From contig NZ_PYWK01000001.1 in assembly GCF_003049645.1 (NCBI RefSeq), forward strand, positions 2,015,487 to 2,079,486: DNA of 64,000 nucleotides, written 5' to 3'. Under the pieces are notes generated by a model, which saw only the letters and a program-made list of their open reading frames with translations, did no database searches and had not been told where the DNA came from. Of this stretch, positions 17,303 through 25,255 are shown piece by piece. Position 1 is the stretch's first letter, and each line of letters opens with the position of its first letter. The stretch comes from Metasolibacillus fluoroglycofenilyticus. GTDB taxonomy: Bacteria > Bacillota > Bacilli > Bacillales_A > Planococcaceae. The translations under genes and the position numbers were made by a program.

Positions 17303-17803
17303 TTAGTAAATACTGTATTGATATTGAACCAATGTCACTTCTTCATTGCAATACAGCTCACTACCTATGCGACTGATTTCTTTAAAGCCAAGTTTCTGCA
17401 ACATGTTTTGTGAGCGAAGATTTGTCGCATGTGTTTCCCCTTTGAATATTGTAATATTCAAATTATCAGCGCCATAATCTATAAGCTGTTTAACCACTTT
17501 CGTGCCTAGCCCGATCCCCCAAAGACTCCTATCCCCAATCGCTACTCCAATTTCCGCTTGCTGGTCATGTATTTCAGCTAAATCTGCGTAGCCAATAAGT
17601 ATTCCTTTATATTCAATTCCAAGGCGAATAAACGACGGGCTATTTATATGTAAGCAGCGCTCCCACCATGCAGCGAGATCAGCCTCTTGGCGCTCTATTT
17701 CCCAGCCATTTGCCGCACAAAACTCTGGGTCTTTGCTCCATATTAATACATAGGGGAAATCAGCCTGTTGCAGAGATCTAAGTGTAATAGTATCCATTAA
17801 CAT
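17303..17803 (-). CDS. GNAT-family acetyltransferase
   Basis: A 166-residue N-acetyltransferase (RimJ/RimL-like). The acetyl-CoA-binding segment reads IGDRSLWGIGLGTKVVKQLIDYG, followed by HATNLRSQNMLQKLGFKEISR. The acceptor substrate is unknown. The start at 17803 has GTAGG 5-6 bases upstream; ATG 17797 is also possible. It is not part of the usual trxA neighbourhood. Confidence 0.85.
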   Translation of the reverse strand: MLMDTITLRSLQQADFPYVLIWSKDPEFCAANGWEIERQEADLAAWWERCLHINSPSFIRLGIEYKGILIGYADLAEIHDQQAEIGVAIGDRSLWGIGLGTKVVKQLIDYGADNLNITIFKGETHATNLRSQNMLQKLGFKEISRIGSELYCNEEVTLVQYQYSIY

Positions 17804-17926
17804 AATCACCTACTTTCAAAGTAATATGACTAGTAAAAACTTAAGAAAATTTACAAAAACCGAATGTTTCCAGTTCAGTTTTATAGTAAGCACTTAAATT
17901 TCAATAGCACAAAATAAAAAATACCC

Positions 17927-17951
17927 AAACTTTCTTGTATTAAGAATCGTT
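17927..17951 (+). promoter_or_regulatory. candidate ECF-type promoter of the sigma gene
   Basis: AAAC (17927-17930), 17 nt, CGTT (17948-17951). ECF sigma factors favour AAC-rich -35 and CGT-type -10 motifs, and this geometry equals that of the sigma-W-like promoter at 57030. Autoregulation is inferred; the match is short. Confidence 0.35.
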
Positions 17952-17978
17952 TAACATATAAAGAAAGGGGTGCGATAC

Positions 17979-18497
17979 TTGTTAACTATTCACAATTTAA
18001 AAGAAATAATGAATCTCTATACAGAATCCTTAATACGATTAGCATATTACTACGTAAAAGATCGCCAAGTAGCCGAAGATATTGTACAGGAAGTATTTAT
18101 TAAAATATATCATCATCCAGATAAATATGAAGAACGTGGACAATTACAAGCTTATTTATATAAGATGACAGCAAATAAAAGCAAGGATTACTTAAGAAGT
18201 TGGTCTTATAAAAAAGTACAACTGCAAAATAAAATTTTCCCCTCGACTAGTAAAATGGAGCCAGATGAATTAGTAAGAAAAGATGAAGAAGCTATAGTAG
18301 CAGAGGCAATCCTTGAATTACCATTAAAACAAAGAGAGGTACTCATTTATTTTTATTTTAATGAAATGAATATTAAAGATATAGCAAGTATTTTGTTTAT
18401 TCCAGAAAGTACGGTAAAAACGCGATTAAGAAGGGGCAAAGAGCTATTAAAGAATAAATTGAAGGATATTCAATGGGAGGTGCTTTTAAATGAATAA
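17979..18497 (+). CDS. ECF-subfamily RNA polymerase sigma factor
   Basis: 172 residues from a TTG start; the ribosome site AAAGGGG overlaps the earlier in-frame GTG, which argues for TTG. Region 2 includes LIRLAYYYVKDRQVAEDIVQEVFIKIY and QAYLYKMTANKSKDYLRSW. Region 4 is LPLKQREVLIYFYFNEMNIKDIASILFIPESTVKTRLRRGKELL. It redirects RNA polymerase to a stress regulon that cannot be named from sequence. The next gene overlaps it by 8 bases and probably encodes its membrane-bound control protein. Confidence 0.9.
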   Translation: MLTIHNLKEIMNLYTESLIRLAYYYVKDRQVAEDIVQEVFIKIYHHPDKYEERGQLQAYLYKMTANKSKDYLRSWSYKKVQLQNKIFPSTSKMEPDELVRKDEEAIVAEAILELPLKQREVLIYFYFNEMNIKDIASILFIPESTVKTRLRRGKELLKNKLKDIQWEVLLNE

Positions 18498-19128
18498 CTA
18501 TACACCTACTGAAATAAAAGACTTACAAGCCATTAAACAACGTGTGATGCATAATGTTTTACAAGAGATAGAAAGAGGTCCACAAAAGCCCATATATAAA
18601 TGGAGATTTATTATGCTAAGTGCCATTTTAACAATCAGCTCTATTCTTTTTATCGTCAATCAGATGTTTATAATTGATAAACATGCCACAAAAGTCGACC
18701 TCACTGAACCCATATTTTATGAGGAGCAAGGCTTATTTTATTTACATGGTATCACGTTAGGCGATTCTCCATCAAAACTAATGGAAACTTTAGGTGAAAA
18801 TTATACTACTGAATTTTTTGAGGATGGCAATAATGCTGATCTTATATTAGATTATGAAGGCGATGCGAGATTTTATTTTGTACAGGGGAAATTAAAATCT
18901 CTCATCCTTATGGGGGTAGATGAAAGGCGTTTTGATGAAGTATTTACTCATTATAATGGAACAAAATTTACGAATAATGATACTCGTTTCATTTATTCAA
19001 GTGAAACGTCCCATATAATAAAAGCCGAATATACGCCCTATGGATTATATGTATATTTAATGTATGCAGGTCCAGATTTTGCAGAAGTACAAGAATTTTT
19101 AAAACGTCAAAACAATTCAAATCAATAA
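18490..19128 (+). CDS. putative anti-sigma factor, single-span membrane protein
   Basis: 212 residues: a cytoplasmic N-terminus of about 38, one transmembrane helix at about 39-57 (FIMLSAILTISSILFIVN) and an extracytoplasmic domain of about 150 residues without Cys. The topology and overlap with the sigma gene fit an anti-sigma factor; no zinc-binding HxxxCxxC motif is seen. The outer domain (GITLGDSPSKLMETLGENY, then a second repeat-like half) recalls small sensor folds but I recognise none. GGGAGG lies before the ATG inside the sigma gene. Confidence 0.65.
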   Translation: MNNYTPTEIKDLQAIKQRVMHNVLQEIERGPQKPIYKWRFIMLSAILTISSILFIVNQMFIIDKHATKVDLTEPIFYEEQGLFYLHGITLGDSPSKLMETLGENYTTEFFEDGNNADLILDYEGDARFYFVQGKLKSLILMGVDERRFDEVFTHYNGTKFTNNDTRFIYSSETSHIIKAEYTPYGLYVYLMYAGPDFAEVQEFLKRQNNSNQ

Positions 19129-19138
19129 AATGCAAATA

Positions 19139-19175
19139 GCTGTAGGGAAGTGTTTCCCCTACAGCCTCTTTATTA
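19139..19175 (+). terminator. terminator between the sigma operon and etfA
   Basis: GCTGTAGGG(A) and (T)CCCCTACAGC form a 9-10-bp stem with loop AAGTGTTT, then CTCTTTATT. The genes on either side converge here, and the hairpin overlaps the etfA end. Confidence 0.65.
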
Positions 19176-20150
19176 GGCGTTCGCCTTCAACGCTTTAAAT
19201 TCTTCAATTAACATCGGTACAACTTCGAATAGGTCGCCGACGATACCGTAGTCTGCTACTTTGAAAATATTTGCTTCTGGGTCTTTATTGATTGCAACAA
19301 TTACTTTCGAGTTTGACATACCAGCTAAATGTTGGATTGCGCCCGAAATACCTGCAGCAATGTAAAGGTCTGGTGTTACGACTTTACCTGTTTGACCGAT
19401 TTGTAAAGAGTAATCACAGTATTCTGCATCACATGCACCACGTGAAGCCCCTACTGCGCCACCTAATAAATTAGCAAGCTCTTTTAATGGCTCGAAGCCC
19501 TCTTCAGACTTCACACCACGACCACCAGCAACAACTACTTTCGCCTCTGATAAATCAACACCCTCTGCTGATTTGCGTACAACTTCTTTAATAATTGTAC
19601 GTAAATTTGTAATTTCAACAGCTAATGAGGATACATTACCTGAGCGGCCTGCGTCTTTAGCAAGCGGTGCGATATTGTTTGGACGAATCGTTACGAACAC
19701 GATGCCCTCTTTTACTTTTACTTTTTCAAATGCTTTTCCAGAGTAAATTGGGCGGATAAATAATGCGCTATCGCCAGCACCTTCGATTTCCGTTACATCT
19801 GATACAAGACCCGATTGCAATTTAGAGGCGATTTTTGGCGATAAATCTTTCCCTAATGCCGTATGACCGAAAACGATTGCCTCTGGGCTTTCTTCACCTA
19901 CAACAGCCATAAATGCTTGGCTATAACCATCTGATGTATATGATTTTAAGTGTGGATGTTCAACTGTTACAACGCGGTCTGCACCATATGCTACTAACTC
20001 ATTTGCTACATCCGCTACTGCATCCCCAATTAATACACCAACGATTTCCCCACCGTCAGCGATTTGCTTTGCTGCCGCAATTGCCTCGAACGATACGTTA
20101 CGTAGGCTTCCTTCACGAACTTCCCCTAATACTAACACTTTTTTTGACAT
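19173..20150 (-). CDS. etfA: electron transfer flavoprotein alpha subunit
   Basis: 325 residues. The N-terminal alpha/beta domain is followed by the FAD-binding domain with [20 protein letters not shown] and [29 protein letters not shown]. With EtfB it carries electrons from acyl-CoA dehydrogenases to the respiratory chain during fatty-acid breakdown. It is the last gene of fadR-fadB-etfB-etfA, 35 bases after etfB, with CGGAGGG before the ATG. Confidence 0.96.
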   Translation of the reverse strand: MSKKVLVLGEVREGSLRNVSFEAIAAAKQIADGGEIVGVLIGDAVADVANELVAYGADRVVTVEHPHLKSYTSDGYSQAFMAVVGEESPEAIVFGHTALGKDLSPKIASKLQSGLVSDVTEIEGAGDSALFIRPIYSGKAFEKVKVKEGIVFVTIRPNNIAPLAKDAGRSGNVSSLAVEITNLRTIIKEVVRKSAEGVDLSEAKVVVAGGRGVKSEEGFEPLKELANLLGGAVGASRGACDAEYCDYSLQIGQTGKVVTPDLYIAAGISGAIQHLAGMSNSKVIVAINKDPEANIFKVADYGIVGDLFEVVPMLIEEFKALKANA

Positions 20151-20185
20151 GCTATTCCCTCCGTTACCTTTGTTATGACCGAAAA

Positions 20186-20959
20186 TTAGACAACTTTCGC
20201 TTCTGTGTGTAGTAAGTTTACAAGCTCTTTAACTTGCGCTTGTAATTCGCCTTCTAAAATGCGTCCTGCCGCTTTTTGTGGCGGTAAGTAGATTTCTACT
20301 GTTTCCACTTTTACTTCTACATCATCTTCATCGATATCTAAGTCATCAAGCTCAAGCTCTTCTAATGGCTTTTTCTTTGCTTTCATAATACCTGGTAAAG
20401 ATGGGTAGCGTGGCTCATTTAGACCTTGTTGAGCTGTTACTAATAAAGGTAATGAAGTTTCTAATACTTCTGAGTCCCCTTCGATATCACGCACGATTTT
20501 CACGTTTGTGCCATCGATTTCTAAGCTTGTAATTGTCGTTACATAGTTGATGCCTAAAAGGTCGGCTAAGCGGGGTCCTACTTGACCAGAGCCGCCATCA
20601 ATCGCAACATTCCCTGCCAAAATTAAATCTGCCTCTTTATCTTTTAAATATTCTGCTAGAATATAAGCTGATGTATATTGATCTAACTCGTCTAAATCAT
20701 CTTCTGTATTGATTAATACCGCTTCATCTGCCCCCATCGCTAATGCTGTGCGCAGCTGCTTCTCGGCATCTTCTCCACCAATTGTTATTACTGTTACTTT
20801 CCCGCCTAATGCATCGCGTTTTTGAATCGCTTCTTCAATTGCGTATTCATCATACGGATTAATGATAAACTCAGCGCCATCCTCTTGGATTTCGCCACCT
20901 GCTACAACGATTTTTTCCTCTGTGTCGAACGTGCGTTTTACTAATACATAAATATTCAT
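20186..20959 (-). CDS. etfB: electron transfer flavoprotein beta subunit
   Basis: 257 residues, as in B. subtilis. It shows MNIYVLVKRTFDTEEKI, the AMP-binding region (ALAMGADEAVLI; DLILAGNVAIDGGSGQVGPRLADLLG) and the recognition loop PRYPSLPGIMKAKKKP. It forms the heterodimer with EtfA. It sits 27 bases from fadB in the same transcript. Confidence 0.96.
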   Translation of the reverse strand: MNIYVLVKRTFDTEEKIVVAGGEIQEDGAEFIINPYDEYAIEEAIQKRDALGGKVTVITIGGEDAEKQLRTALAMGADEAVLINTEDDLDELDQYTSAYILAEYLKDKEADLILAGNVAIDGGSGQVGPRLADLLGINYVTTITSLEIDGTNVKIVRDIEGDSEVLETSLPLLVTAQQGLNEPRYPSLPGIMKAKKKPLEELELDDLDIDEDDVEVKVETVEIYLPPQKAAGRILEGELQAQVKELVNLLHTEAKVV

Positions 20960-20985
20960 TTTACAGACCTCCGAAAGCTTATTTA

Positions 20986-21759
20986 TTATTTACCTTTAAA
21001 AACTGGTTGACGTTTTTCAATAAATGCTTGTATTCCTTCTTTTGCATCTTCTGATACGAAAACTGTGCCAAAGCTTTCTGCCTCTGCTGCTGCACCTTCG
21101 TAGAACGATGCCGTTTTAGCATATTGCAGCATAGCAATTGCCGCCTTAAGCGCAACAGGGCTTTTCTTTGCAATTTTCTTCGCAATTTCAAGTGTTTTTG
21201 GTAATAATTCTTCATCCGTAAATGCTTGATTTGCTAATCCCCACTGGACAGCCTCTGTTCCAGTGATTGGCTCAGATGTAAACAGCATTTCTGCCGCCTT
21301 TGCAAACCCGACATAACGCGGCAAGCGCTGTGTCCCAGCAAAGCCTGGAATTAAGCCAAGCTGTAGCTCTGGTAGCCCTAGCTTTGCCCCCTCTGTCACA
21401 AAGCGTAAATGACAGCCCATCGCAAGCTCTAACCCACCGCCTAATGCTGCGCCATGAATTGCCGCAATAACTGGTTTCGGGAATGTTTCCAATCGCTCAA
21501 ACACATTTTGTCCATGCACGGCTAATTTAGCAAATTCTGCACCTGATGATACTTCTGTAAACTCTTTAATATCTGCACCCGCAGAGAAAAAGCGACCTTC
21601 ACCGTGCAGCACGATAACACGTACATTGTCATCTTGCTCTACCTTATCGAGTAATTCATTCACTTCGGCAATCATTCCTCGTGATAAGGCATTAGCGGGT
21701 GGGCGCTGAATCGTTACAATCGCTACCCCTTCGTCTATTGTCCAATTGAGATATTCCAT
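20986..21759 (-). CDS. fadB: enoyl-CoA hydratase
   Basis: 257 residues from ATG 21759 (GGGGTG 9 bases upstream; the GTG at 21771 overlaps that site). Crotonase signatures: the oxyanion loop [10 protein letters not shown] and [20 protein letters not shown], with Glu in [20 protein letters not shown]. It hydrates trans-2-enoyl-CoA in beta-oxidation. It lies 16 bases after fadR. Confidence 0.92.
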   Translation of the reverse strand: MEYLNWTIDEGVAIVTIQRPPANALSRGMIAEVNELLDKVEQDDNVRVIVLHGEGRFFSAGADIKEFTEVSSGAEFAKLAVHGQNVFERLETFPKPVIAAIHGAALGGGLELAMGCHLRFVTEGAKLGLPELQLGLIPGFAGTQRLPRYVGFAKAAEMLFTSEPITGTEAVQWGLANQAFTDEELLPKTLEIAKKIAKKSPVALKAAIAMLQYAKTASFYEGAAAEAESFGTVFVSEDAKEGIQAFIEKRQPVFKGK

Positions 21760-21775
21760 TCTCCCATACACCCCT

Positions 21776-22357
21776 TTAAGCTTTTAAGCCATGCAGTAGT
21801 AATTGCTGCACTTTTGGCGCTTGTTCAAGTAAATTATAGCGATAGTCGTTCATCACCCAAGTTGTTGTAATTTCATCTATTGTACCGAATACCATTTGAC
21901 GTGCTACTCGCACATCCATTGCAGAATTAAATTCGCCTGATACCATGCCCTCGATTAGAATTTCATCGAGGAGCTTTAGATACTCCTTTAAAATCGCGTT
22001 GATTTTTAAGCGGATTTCCTTGTTGGATTGACGCAATTCTAATTGTGTTACTGTAGCTAGATGATGATCACTTGCCAATACTGAAAAATGGCTTTCAATC
22101 ATTCGGCATAATTTCTCCGAAGAGGTTTCACCACTTTTTAAAATTTCTTGCAAATTTTCAACGAATACGACCATCTTTTCTTGAAAGACAGAAATTAAAA
22201 TGTCCTCTTTATTTTTAAAATAAAGATAAATTGTTCCGTCCGCCACGCCAGCTTGTTTGGCAATTTTAGAAACTTGTGCCTGATGGTAGCCATTTTCAGC
22301 AATTGCAATAACAGCAGCATCAATAATTTGTTTATATTTTGGCTTATTGCGCTTCAT
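21776..22357 (-). CDS. fadR: TetR-family fatty-acid regulator FadR
   Basis: 193 residues. The N-terminal HTH reads [35 protein letters not shown], nearly the B. subtilis FadR (YsiA) sequence as recalled. The ligand domain has [11 protein letters not shown] and [18 protein letters not shown]. It represses beta-oxidation genes until long-chain acyl-CoA binds. A consensus operator lies in its own promoter, indicating autoregulation. The start at 22357 has GGTGG upstream. Confidence 0.93.
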   Translation of the reverse strand: MKRNKPKYKQIIDAAVIAIAENGYHQAQVSKIAKQAGVADGTIYLYFKNKEDILISVFQEKMVVFVENLQEILKSGETSSEKLCRMIESHFSVLASDHHLATVTQLELRQSNKEIRLKINAILKEYLKLLDEILIEGMVSGEFNSAMDVRVARQMVFGTIDEITTTWVMNDYRYNLLEQAPKVQQLLLHGLKA

Positions 22358-22425
22358 GTTTATCACCACCAGTAAAAAATCAATTATGCTTTGAATTCAT
22401 CTGCTGATTATCCAAAACAAAAACA

Positions 22426-22443
22426 TGAATGACTATTCATTCA
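22426..22443 (-). promoter_or_regulatory. FadR operator upstream of fadR
   Basis: TGAATGACTATTCATTCA, an exact fit to the Bacillus FadR box TGAATGANTANTCATTCA. It lies just downstream of the -10 element, about 70 bases before the fadR ATG, so binding would block initiation of fadR-fadB-etfB-etfA. Confidence 0.88.
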
Positions 22444-22450
22444 TGTTTTT

Positions 22451-22479
22451 ATATTATTATTTATTGTACTATGTGTCAA
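22451..22479 (-). promoter_or_regulatory. sigma-A promoter of fadR-fadB-etfBA
   Basis: A perfect TTGACA (22474-22479), a 17-nt spacer and TAATAT (22451-22456) on the minus strand. The FadR box begins eight bases further downstream. Confidence 0.8.
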
Positions 22480-22499
22480 GTAGCTAATCCAACATTTTC

Positions 22500-24188
22500 T
22501 TATGCTTCTTTCACAGCTAGCTTTTGCTTTTCTTCGTCAATTAATGAGCGGCGTAAAATTTTTCCGACTGCTGTTTTTGGCAGCTCTTTTCGGAATTCAT
22601 AATGACGGGGTACTTTAAAGGCAGCTAAACTTTTACGGCAGTATTCGTCCAATTGCTCCTCGCTTACTGAATAGCCCTCTTTTAATACAACATATGCCTT
22701 TACTGTTTCACCACGATATGGGTCAGGAATACCTGCCACTACACATTCTTGTATTGCTTCATGTTCATATAATACTTCCTCTATTTCACGTGGATAAATA
22801 TTAAAGCCACCTGCGATAATCATATCTTTTTTACGGTCAACCACATAGAAATAACCGTTTTCATCCATATAGCCTAAATCACCTGTTAAAAACCAACCAT
22901 CATAAAATGACATTGCTGTTTCCTCAGGGCGATTCCAGTAGCCCTTCATCACTTGCGGACCCTTTACCGCAATTTCGCCAATCTCCCCTGGTGGTAATGG
23001 CTCATAATCGCCTCCGCGCAAAATAATTGCATCTGTGTTGGGCCATGGTACTCCAATTGAGCCAACAACTCGCTCATGCCATATGAAGTTGGCATGCGTT
23101 ACTGGAGATGTTTCTGTTAAGCCATAGCCTTCAACAAGCTTTCCACCAGTAATTTTTTCAAATTTCTCTTGCACATCAACAGGCAGTGGAGCGGAGCCAC
23201 TTAAACATGCTTTAATTGAAGAAAGATCATAATTTTCGATATTCGGCTGGTTCAATAAGCCAATATACATCGTAGGTGCACCTGGGAACAGTGTTGGCTT
23301 TTGCTTATCAATCGTTTTTAGCGCTTGCTCAGCATCAAATTTCGGTAATAGCACCATTTTGCTCTTCATCATAACCGCTAAAATTAATACAGTCGTCATA
23401 CCGTATACATGGAAAAATGGCAATATACCTAAAATGACTTCGTTTCCTTCATCGCTTTGATACATCCATGCATCACACATTTTCGTATTAGCAATTAAGT
23501 TTTTATGTGTTAGCATAACACCTTTTGGTGACCCCGTTGTTCCCCCTGTATATTGCAATAAAGCAATATCTTGTTCAAAATCAAAGTCGAGAGCAATAGG
23601 CTGTGGTGAGCTGGATTGCATGATATGTGTAAAGAGATGGTTCGTACCACTGTGCTCTACCTTTACACTAAAGCCATACTGCTTTTTTTGAATAAAAGGA
23701 TAAACTAAATTTTTCGGGAATGGTAAATAATCTTTAATACCGGTTACAATGACATTTTCTAAAGCGGTTTCTTTTATAATCTTCATCGCTCGCGGATATA
23801 AAATATCCATTACTAAAAGTACTTTAGCACCGGAATCAGCCATTTGATATTGAAGCTCACGTTCGGTATAAAGCGGATTTGTTTGAACAACAATACCACC
23901 TGCATACATCGTACCATAATAAGCGATAACAGCTTGTGGGCAGTTTGGCAACATTACCGCAACACGGTCATCTTTCTCCACCCCTAGAGAACGTAAATAG
24001 TTGGCAAACTTCAAAGCTGATTCATAAAGCTCCTTATATGTTAATTCCTTTCCCATGAAATGCACCGCTATTTTATCAGGATACTCATTGTAAGCTTCCG
24101 TTAAAAATTGCTGTACTGGCATTGCTGGTAATTCGATTTCATGCGGAATTTCCTCGGGATACTTCTTTAACCACACCTTCTCTGTCAT
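22500..24188 (-). CDS. lcfA: long-chain fatty acid-CoA ligase
   Basis: 562 residues from ATG 24188, where GAAGGGGAG sits 6-7 bases upstream; the longer frame to 24221 encodes that site. Adenylate-forming motifs: LLQYTGGTTGSPKGVMLTHKN (ATP loop), VEGYGLTETSPV, and YFYVVDRKKDMIIAGGFNIYPREIEEVLYEH, with the C-terminal Lys in PKTAVGKILRR. It activates long-chain fatty acids for beta-oxidation. It is first in the lcfA-fadR-fadB-etfBA block. Only a TGAATG half-site (24250-24255) is seen upstream, not a full FadR box. Confidence 0.95.
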   Translation of the reverse strand: MTEKVWLKKYPEEIPHEIELPAMPVQQFLTEAYNEYPDKIAVHFMGKELTYKELYESALKFANYLRSLGVEKDDRVAVMLPNCPQAVIAYYGTMYAGGIVVQTNPLYTERELQYQMADSGAKVLLVMDILYPRAMKIIKETALENVIVTGIKDYLPFPKNLVYPFIQKKQYGFSVKVEHSGTNHLFTHIMQSSSPQPIALDFDFEQDIALLQYTGGTTGSPKGVMLTHKNLIANTKMCDAWMYQSDEGNEVILGILPFFHVYGMTTVLILAVMMKSKMVLLPKFDAEQALKTIDKQKPTLFPGAPTMYIGLLNQPNIENYDLSSIKACLSGSAPLPVDVQEKFEKITGGKLVEGYGLTETSPVTHANFIWHERVVGSIGVPWPNTDAIILRGGDYEPLPPGEIGEIAVKGPQVMKGYWNRPEETAMSFYDGWFLTGDLGYMDENGYFYVVDRKKDMIIAGGFNIYPREIEEVLYEHEAIQECVVAGIPDPYRGETVKAYVVLKEGYSVSEEQLDEYCRKSLAAFKVPRHYEFRKELPKTAVGKILRRSLIDEEKQKLAVKEA

Positions 24189-24224
24189 GACACTCTCCCC
24201 TTCACCTAGTATATTATTCATATT

Positions 24225-24690
24225 CTATTAACAATCATTATAGTGAAAAATGAATGCGTTTACAAATGGTTTTTTGTTATTCTTTTCAAATTTCGCTCGA
24301 ATATGCAATTTATTTCTTCCTATATCTTATGTAGCTAGAGGGGTTTTAATATCTTTAAGGGAAAAATTATAGCGAATGCTTAATTAAACGTTGATTTCCG
24401 TTACGGTTGAAGCCTCCGCTTTTCCCACTGGAGTAGTGCCACCTCCATTTCAATCTGCGAATAGACAGCCTTTCAATAATAATTAAATAACCTTACATTA
24501 GAAAAATGAATATCGTTTTATAACAAGAAGTAAAAAAGCCAACTCACACCACACATTCTTTGTGGCAAATTGACTTTTTGTCCTTTTTGAAAAAGGCCTT
24601 CTTAATTCGCTGAACCTCGTGTTTCTTTTATTATTCAAAAGTTCCCTTGCCATCCAGCTAAATGAACACTTTTGAAAAACAGCATCGCAA
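24225..24690. other. long intergenic region with degenerate dispersed-repeat sequence
   Basis: No credible gene. A stretch at about 24388-24470 begins CGTTGATTTCCGTTACGG and continues with CCTCCGCTTTTCCCACTGG. It resembles a degenerate copy of a repeat I recall from many Bacillaceae genomes (GTTGATTTCCGTT...CGCTTTCC). At 24576-24602 CCTTTTTGAAAAAGG is a short hairpin. The region ends in the GCGTCC hairpin at 24691. Confidence 0.35.
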
Positions 24691-24728
24691 GCGTCCAAAA
24701 CGCCAGCAAATGCACGGCTTTTGGACGC
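24691..24728 (-). repeat. dispersed GCGTCC hairpin, copy 2
   Basis: Arms GCGTCCAAAA (24691-24700) and TTTTGGACGC (24719-24728) around an 18-nt centre with GCCAGC...GCACGGC. It is oriented opposite to copy 1. It lies downstream of the 26-codon micro-ORF and probably terminates the mutS2-yshE transcript. Confidence 0.65.
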
Positions 24729-24735
24729 CCTTTCC

Positions 24736-24816
24736 CTATCTCGTCAACATATAATAAATGCCTACCGCAATAAATGCGACACAGACAACCATTAGCACCT
24801 TTGCTAATTTCTCCAT
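24736..24816 (-). CDS. 26-aa membrane microprotein
   Basis: An ATG frame of 26 codons with ribosome site TAGGAGTG nine bases upstream; the TAG of that site is the stop codon of yshE, so the two are tightly coupled. The product MEKLAKVLMVVCVAFIAVGI-YYMLTR is one short transmembrane helix with a positive N-terminal turn and a C-terminal Arg. The position, ribosome site and following terminator-like hairpin all support a real gene. The function is unknown; a role with the DUF350 protein YshE is only a guess. Confidence 0.65.
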   Translation of the reverse strand: MEKLAKVLMVVCVAFIAVGIYYMLTR

Positions 24817-24828
24817 TTCACAACACTC

Positions 24829-25242
24829 CTACGCAATACTTGCCCCGATAACAAATGATAGGCCAACCGAAATTGTACAGGAAATAAAGCCGACAGAACG
24901 ATTGTCCTTAGCAATTTCCTCATCCACTTTAATGAGTGGTGTTAAAAATTCAAATAAAAAATAGGCGAAAATAAGTAATATAAAGCCATATAAGCCCCAA
25001 CCGAGCATCTCCATTAACGTTGTATGACGCTCAATAGAGTAGCGGAAAATATTACAAATACCCAGAATTTTCCCACCAGTTGCAAGCGCTACTGCCACAT
25101 TGCCCTTTTTTATTTCTTCCCAGTTCTTATACTTCGTTACAACTTCAAATAACACCATTGATACGACTAGACAAAGTACAACAACGCTAAAATAACCCGC
25201 TGTTTCTACTAAAGGATGTTGCCAAAATGCTGATGCTAACAT
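24829..25242 (-). CDS. yshE: DUF350 membrane protein (YshE)
   Basis: 137 residues with four hydrophobic helices (about 10-33, 52-72, 78-100, 117-136), the layout of DUF350 (UPF0719). Conserved small residues ALATGGKILGICNIFRYS lie in the second segment. It is of unknown function, in the cytoplasmic membrane. It follows mutS2 as in B. subtilis. GAGGGGG precedes the ATG. Confidence 0.85.
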   Translation of the reverse strand: MLASAFWQHPLVETAGYFSVVVLCLVVSMVLFEVVTKYKNWEEIKKGNVAVALATGGKILGICNIFRYSIERHTTLMEMLGWGLYGFILLIFAYFLFEFLTPLIKVDEEIAKDNRSVGFISCTISVGLSFVIGASIA

Positions 25243-25255
25243 AAGCTGTCCCCCT

